This document shows, piece by piece, positions 8,185-10,825 of a DNA stretch of 10,825 bases. Within the stretch, counting starts at the first letter, position 1. Each line of letters starts with the position of its first letter. A program made the position numbers and the translations under genes. Below the pieces are notes generated by a model. The model searched no databases and was not told the DNA's origin. It saw only the letters and a list, made by a program, of their open reading frames with translations. Source of the stretch: Oehlia diaphana (lineage: Eukaryota; Glomeromycota; Glomeromycetes; Glomerales; Glomeraceae); assembly GCA_003833135.1 (NCBI GenBank), contig QZLH01001366.1:9335-20159 (forward strand), read 5' to 3'.

Positions 8185-8637
8185 ACGTCTATTCACCTCT
8201 GCTTTATTTTTTTCGTCTCTCTTAGCTTCTTTTTCATAAAATGCATTCAGATCCTCTCTGCTAATATTTAAACCTTCAGAACCCTCTGGGCTTGTAGACG
8301 TTGGCTGATTCTGGGTAATAGATGGTTCAGAGATTCTAACGGATTTGGACTTGGGTTTCTTTTCTCCAGTCTTTTTTACCTTACTCCCAGAAATAACATT
8401 GCATTCCACAGGATCTGCTTGCTGATACGAACCAGGTTCTTCTGACAGTGATTTTATATCTTTAGGGTCTATTGGTGGGTGAGCTCCTCTCCAAATTTGA
8501 TACACCCGCCGTGTTGATATTTTGTATTTGTTAGCCATAACTTCTGATGCCCGCTTCATTAAATTTTTAGCTTTAATAATATTCTGGATATCTTCAGCAG
8601 ATAGGGAGGTCGCATCTGAACGCAAATACTGAAGCAT
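8173..8637 (-). CDS. Intact helix-turn-helix DNA-binding protein, 154 aa
   Basis: A complete frame from ATG 8637 to TAG 8173-8175 with no stop, the only such gene wholly inside the window. Residues 13-51 (LSAEDIQNIIKAKN, then ASEVMANKYKISTRRVYQIW) form a likely helix-turn-helix, with ISTRRVYQIWRG as the recognition helix. A proline turn (HPPIDP, 52-57) follows, then a basic stretch at 86-101 (KVKKTGEKKPKSKSVR) that could be a nuclear localisation signal, a Ser/Thr/Pro-rich linker, and a charged helical tail. Wording of the HTH recalls a multicopy Rhizophagus family of unknown role. It is divergent from the membrane-anchored gene, across a 220-bp gap with a palindrome and iterons it might bind. 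Its C-terminus overlaps the truncated coiled-coil fragment on the plus strand. A regulator of the element is the natural guess; a domesticated or recently inserted copy is also possible. Confidence 0.75.
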   Translation of the reverse strand: MLQYLRSDATSLSAEDIQNIIKAKNLMKRASEVMANKYKISTRRVYQIWRGAHPPIDPKDIKSLSEEPGSYQQADPVECNVISGSKVKKTGEKKPKSKSVRISEPSITQNQPTSTSPEGSEGLNISREDLNAFYEKEAKRDEKNKAEVNRRLAV

Positions 8638-8672
8638 TTTTTACAAATAGACAAAAAAAATCTTTTGAAAAA

Positions 8673-8682
8673 ATACCGGTAT
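8673..8682. promoter_or_regulatory. Perfect palindrome ATACCGGTAT
   Basis: A 10-bp perfect dyad lying 36 bases upstream of the HTH start codon, with a GC-rich centre in otherwise AT-rich DNA. It is a plausible binding site for a dimeric DNA-binding protein such as the neighbouring HTH product; this is inference from position. Confidence 0.35.
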
Positions 8683-8742
8683 ATTTTTGATATTTTTTTG
8701 GTATTCGTTCAATTTCTGTTCGGTATTATCGATATATTTTTG

Positions 8743-8778
8743 GTAGATTCAGTATATTCAGTGTATTCGATATATTCG
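8743..8778 (+). repeat. Four tandem 9-bp iterons
   Basis: Units GTAGATTCA, GTATATTCA, GTGTATTCG and ATATATTCG follow each other without gaps, at a strict 9-bp period, sharing the core ATTC plus a purine. They lie 79 bases before the ATG of the membrane-anchor gene. Such arrays can be operators or replication-initiator sites; a decayed microsatellite is the dull alternative. Confidence 0.6.
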
Positions 8779-8857
8779 GTCTAAAAAATTTGCCAAGTAA
8801 AAAATTTTCAATCACATGTTTTTTTAATATACTAGCAACTAAGCCAAAAAAAAGGCT

Positions 8858-9841
8858 ATGACCAATGTATATACCTTGAAAGATATTAATAATAAAGGTT
8901 ATCGGCTTGGTAGTGTGTATGAGCAAGAGCTCGAAAAAAAATTGTATACCACTCTTAGTTTTAAAGCTGAAATTAATGATCTTTGTGAAAAGTTGTTGGC
9001 TAAAAATTCAGAGTATTTGGAGCGAGAGGAGGATATTGGAAATAAGATTATCCAGTTAAATGCGTCCAGTACTAAAGTTAGATCCCAACTCATTTCTGAA
9101 CAGAAGTCTCATTCTGAAAGTCAACGTGGACTTAAAGCCAAATATACTGCTGAAATTCAATCGCTCAAATCAGAGATTAAAATACTGAAGAGAAAGACGA
9201 CTTTGGCCCAGAAAGCTTTATCCACTGACAAGATCCAGATTCTTTCTTTTGAAACTAAAATACGTGAATTGGAAGGTAAGTTGGAGGATATAGATCTAGA
9301 GCGTACATATCATGATTTGGATGTAATGGAAGGGGTGGTAGATGAGCCGGCCCAAATAAGCTCATCCGAAATAGAATCTCTCAGGCTTGAATTGGAATGA
9401 GCGAATTAGGACCGTAATTCAAAAGAATATACAATAGAATGTATGGAAAAAGGGATAGAAGTGACACATGAGATAACCAGTTGGGAAATAGATGCTTTGT
9501 ATTTGACGCGATCAAATTTAATGGAAGAAAATAGGTCCCTCAGAGACCAGTTAGAATTGAAGGAAAATAATGAAATATCTCCTCCACTCCCGCCTATGAA
9601 TGATTCATCCCAAATTATTTCTGCAGGTGGCATAAAAATAGTATCATCGGCCTAATCAATACCTCTAGTACCAGCTATTCCTATTGTTGCGGACTCCTTA
9701 ATGTCGTCTATGTTAATATATTCCATACTTACCTTACTACTGATTGCAATTATATGGCTCGTGGTCTGGAAAAAAATATGGAATATGTGGAGCGCCAAGC
9801 TGAAAGAAAGTGACCGATACTTTACCTATAAAAAAATATAG
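8858..9841 (+). pseudogene. Coiled-coil protein with C-terminal membrane anchor, three nonsense codons
   Basis: One frame of 327 codons runs from ATG 8858 to TAG 9839-9841 with no frameshift. An N-terminal segment (MTNVYTLKDINNKGYRLGS) leads into a long coiled coil (codons 20-180, for example EKSHSE-type, IQSLKSEIKILKRKTTL, IRELEGKLEDIDLE). Stops TGA 9398-9400, TAG 9407-9409 and TAA 9653-9655 interrupt it where Arg or Gln would fit. The coiled coil resumes (LMEENRSLRDQLELKENN), then a proline patch (SPPLPPMND), and finally a strongly hydrophobic span MLIYSILTLLLIAIIWLVVW (codons 285-304) followed by KKIW and a basic tail. That is a classic single membrane anchor with positive residues after it. 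I do not recognise the family. A role at an envelope or host membrane is inferred from topology alone. Its start is paralogous to the fragment at 8056-8184. Confidence 0.68.
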
Positions 9842-9925
9842 AAATAGGCCAAAAATAATACCTAATCGACTACCGTATAAGTACTGGCGCTAGTTGGATT
9901 TCTTCGAATCTTTATTGAATGCGGA

Positions 9926-10222
9926 TCAATATCTTTTTTGATAAATCTCTTTTGGCTTGGCGTTCAGGTGGATTTATCAAGACTTTTTAGCTTGGGCTAC
10001 TGTACATGCAAATAACCACCCAATATAGATCTGGTTACCACCCTTACCATTATGTCCATATCATAGTAAATATTGATAGTCATCTATTACGATATCTGCC
10101 ATTCCTTCCTAATCTGCTATTATCTTACTAAATAGCCACCTATCTTCTTCTGTGATCGGAAGGCGAATTTCATTTGGTTTGAAGCCTATGTACTGAGAAA
10201 CTATGTCGCGTAGTTCAGTCAT
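9926..10222 (-). pseudogene. Small unrecognised gene relic, about 98 codons
   Basis: On the minus strand ATG 10222 opens MTELRDIVSQYIGFKPNEIR and LPITEEDRWLFSKIIAD, then TAG 10109-10111, a second segment MADIVIDDYQYLL, TGA 10061-10063, YGHNGKGGNQIYIGWLFAC and TVAQAKKS, paired TGA/TAA at 9977-9979/9974-9976, and HLNAKPKEIYQKRY to TGA 9926-9928. No frameshift is needed. The residues on both sides of each stop read as ordinary protein, with Gln or Trp natural at the first two, so this looks like a real gene killed only by point mutations. I cannot name it. The aromatic, Gly-rich middle part might be a folded enzyme or virion protein; nothing decides. It is oriented like the next ORF at 10516-10815. 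Confidence 0.5.
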
Positions 10223-10515
10223 TATACCAATAAAGCTTATATTTAAAAACACTAGTAATCCAAAATAGCGCTTCGCAAAAATAGGCCTTAGCTACAGAGT
10301 ATATCACATATTTTTGGCCGGCCCTGGCTGAAAAATACTAATAATCATCTCTGGGCATATCCATGACCAGGTTATATGATCAGAGTTCGGAAGTTCGAAG
10401 ATAAAAATTGAAGTTAGCCGGTATTATTGCAAGAGAAAAAAATATATATATATAAATAATATTGTATGAATTCTTAGCCGGAATTGCCACATCCCGTTAA
10501 GAGTACTTAACAATA
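10223..10515. other. Intergenic stretch with AT microsatellite and repeated TTAGCCGG word
   Basis: No convincing coding frame. It holds a palindromic GGCCGGCC-centred word (about 10316-10323), the word TTAGCCGG twice (10414-10421, 10474-10481), each followed by an ATT...GC tail, an (AT)n run at about 10442-10454, and the left arm of a hairpin at 10502. It may be upstream sequence of the minus-strand relic ending at 10222's start codon. Confidence 0.4.
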
Positions 10516-10532
10516 TTATCTATTTAAGTACT
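10502..10532. repeat. 9-bp inverted repeat, hairpin at ORF 3' end
   Basis: AGTACTTAA (10502-10510) and TTAAGTACT (10524-10532) are perfect inverted copies around a 13-base loop. The TAA stop of the minus-strand ORF (10516-10518) sits in the loop, so a transcript would carry a hairpin spanning its stop. AT-rich stems of this size are weak, and a regulatory role is unproven. Confidence 0.5.
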
Positions 10533-10815
10533 TTGCTAGCGCCTCTGATCCAGTTATATCTTCAAGATAGAAATACCATAAATTATTAATGTCGTCTAAT
10601 GCCCCAATTTCTGATATATGAGGTAAAGCAGGTAGGTCAGCAATTATCTCATTTTTTCGCATAGATGAAACTGGGCCGATTTCTTCTGGAATTGATACAT
10701 GCTCTTTATAACGCATATGATAGACCAATTTGTGAAAGAATAAATTATACTCTTCAATACATTTTGCAAGCTCGCTAGGATATCGAGCAAAATCAGAGCA
10801 TATTTTTTCCCTCAT
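10516..10815 (-). CDS. Unrecognised 99-aa ORF, possibly 5' partial
   Basis: An uninterrupted frame from ATG 10815 to TAA 10516-10518. The frame stays open upstream (Asp-Asp-Lys) to the window edge, so the true start may lie outside. Wording includes CSDFARYPSELAKCIEEYNL, HKLVYHMRYKEHVSIPEEIG, IADLPALPHISEIGALDD and WYFYLEDITGSEALAKYLN: acidic, helical, aromatic-rich, soluble in appearance, with no membrane span or metal motif. I do not recognise a family. It is unusual here in lacking stops, and lies in the same orientation as the small relic at 9926-10222. Confidence 0.5.
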   Translation of the reverse strand: MREKICSDFARYPSELAKCIEEYNLFFHKLVYHMRYKEHVSIPEEIGPVSSMRKNEIIADLPALPHISEIGALDDINNLWYFYLEDITGSEALAKYLNR

Positions 10816-10825
10816 TTTGTCATCT

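Larger units (their letters stand above)
8638..8857. promoter_or_regulatory. Divergent intergenic region between HTH and membrane-anchor genes
   Basis: The 220 bases hold no gene. They contain T-rich tracts, repeated TATATTTTTGGTA-like words (8680-8695, 8730-8745), a perfect 10-bp palindrome and four 9-bp tandem units (both listed separately). Placement between divergent starts makes it a likely two-way control region. Confidence 0.45.
1139..10825. mobile_element. Decayed Polinton-like/virus-like element, limits uncertain
   Basis: The block holds primase-like, ATPase, integrase-nuclease, Gag-protease-like, HTH and membrane-anchored coiled-coil genes in compact, mixed orientation, with gaps of about 50-220 bp and no introns seen, in contrast to the intron-rich relic at its left. 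Integrase, A32-type ATPase and primase together are hallmarks of Polinton/Maverick-like elements and relatives. No terminal inverted repeats, long terminal repeats or target-site duplications were seen, so both limits are open; the left one may be near 1140. Polymerase B, jelly-roll capsid and cysteine protease are not visible. Confidence 0.45.

Noticed and set aside
8743..8778. CRISPR-like array
   Set aside because: The units are only 9 bp and have no spacers; the genome is eukaryotic.
8726..9633. Minus-strand open frames at 8726-8926, 8899-9093 and 9406-9633
   Set aside because: They are antisense to the iteron region and the coiled-coil membrane-anchor gene and show no motif of their own.
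10414..10490. TTAGCCGG pair as element ends or target-site duplication
   Set aside because: Only 8 bp match exactly, the copies are 60 bp apart, and nothing element-like lies between them.
1..10825. Reassigned stop codons (alternative genetic code) to explain the many in-frame stops
   Set aside because: All three stop codons interrupt frames, frameshifts are also present, catalytic residues are lost, and the HTH gene uses TAG as a normal end.
1..10825. tRNA or rRNA genes
   Set aside because: No cloverleaf-like segment with a TTCGA-type arm and matching acceptor ends, and no rRNA-like stretch, was recognised by eye in this AT-rich DNA.

Overview
This window looks like a repeat-rich, AT-rich stretch of a fungal nuclear genome, most likely an arbuscular mycorrhizal fungus of the Rhizophagus type. 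The evidence is: (i) a host-style gene split by three introns of 71-81 bp with GT...AG borders; (ii) coding sequences whose wording resembles the large uncharacterised and transposon-like families of Glomeromycotina (recalled, not searched); (iii) pervasive AT-rich codon use. No bacterial signals were seen. Almost every gene is broken by in-frame stops, and some also by frameshifts, so this is mainly a graveyard of a virus-like or Polinton-like mobile element next to a decayed host-family gene.

Layout. 120-1147 (+): intron-containing relic of an uncharacterised fungal family with two nonsense codons. 1139-1420 (-): primase-like (archaeo-eukaryotic primase/PrimPol type) fragment. 1632-2361 (+): coiled-coil relic whose 3' end overlaps the 3' end of the next gene. 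2353-3072 (-): A32/FtsK-HerA-like packaging ATPase relic with a damaged Walker A motif. 3120-4768 (-): DDE integrase relic that runs on into a zinc-ribbon plus PD-(D/E)XK nuclease module. 4819-8059 (+): long Gag-like gene (coiled coil, capsid-like core, threefold linker repeat, acidic stretch, aspartic-protease-like end). 8056-8184 (+): coiled-coil fragment readable after a -1 shift. 8173-8637 (-): the one clearly intact gene, a small helix-turn-helix protein. 8638-8857: divergent intergenic region with a palindrome and four 9-bp iterons. 8858-9841 (+): coiled-coil protein with a C-terminal membrane anchor, three stops. 9926-10222 (-): small unrecognised gene relic. 10516-10815 (-): uninterrupted unrecognised ORF at the window edge.

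How they may fit together (inference). Integrase, packaging ATPase and a primase-like piece are the toolkit of Polinton/Maverick-like elements and related large DNA viruses. Here they sit tightly beside a retroelement-style Gag/aspartic-protease gene and membrane-anchored coiled-coil proteins, with no reverse transcriptase, polymerase B or double-jelly-roll capsid visible. The intergenic gaps of about 50 bp and the interleaved orientations look like one compact element, but nested insertion of separate repeats has not been excluded. The intact HTH gene beside the iterons is the part most likely to be still functional.
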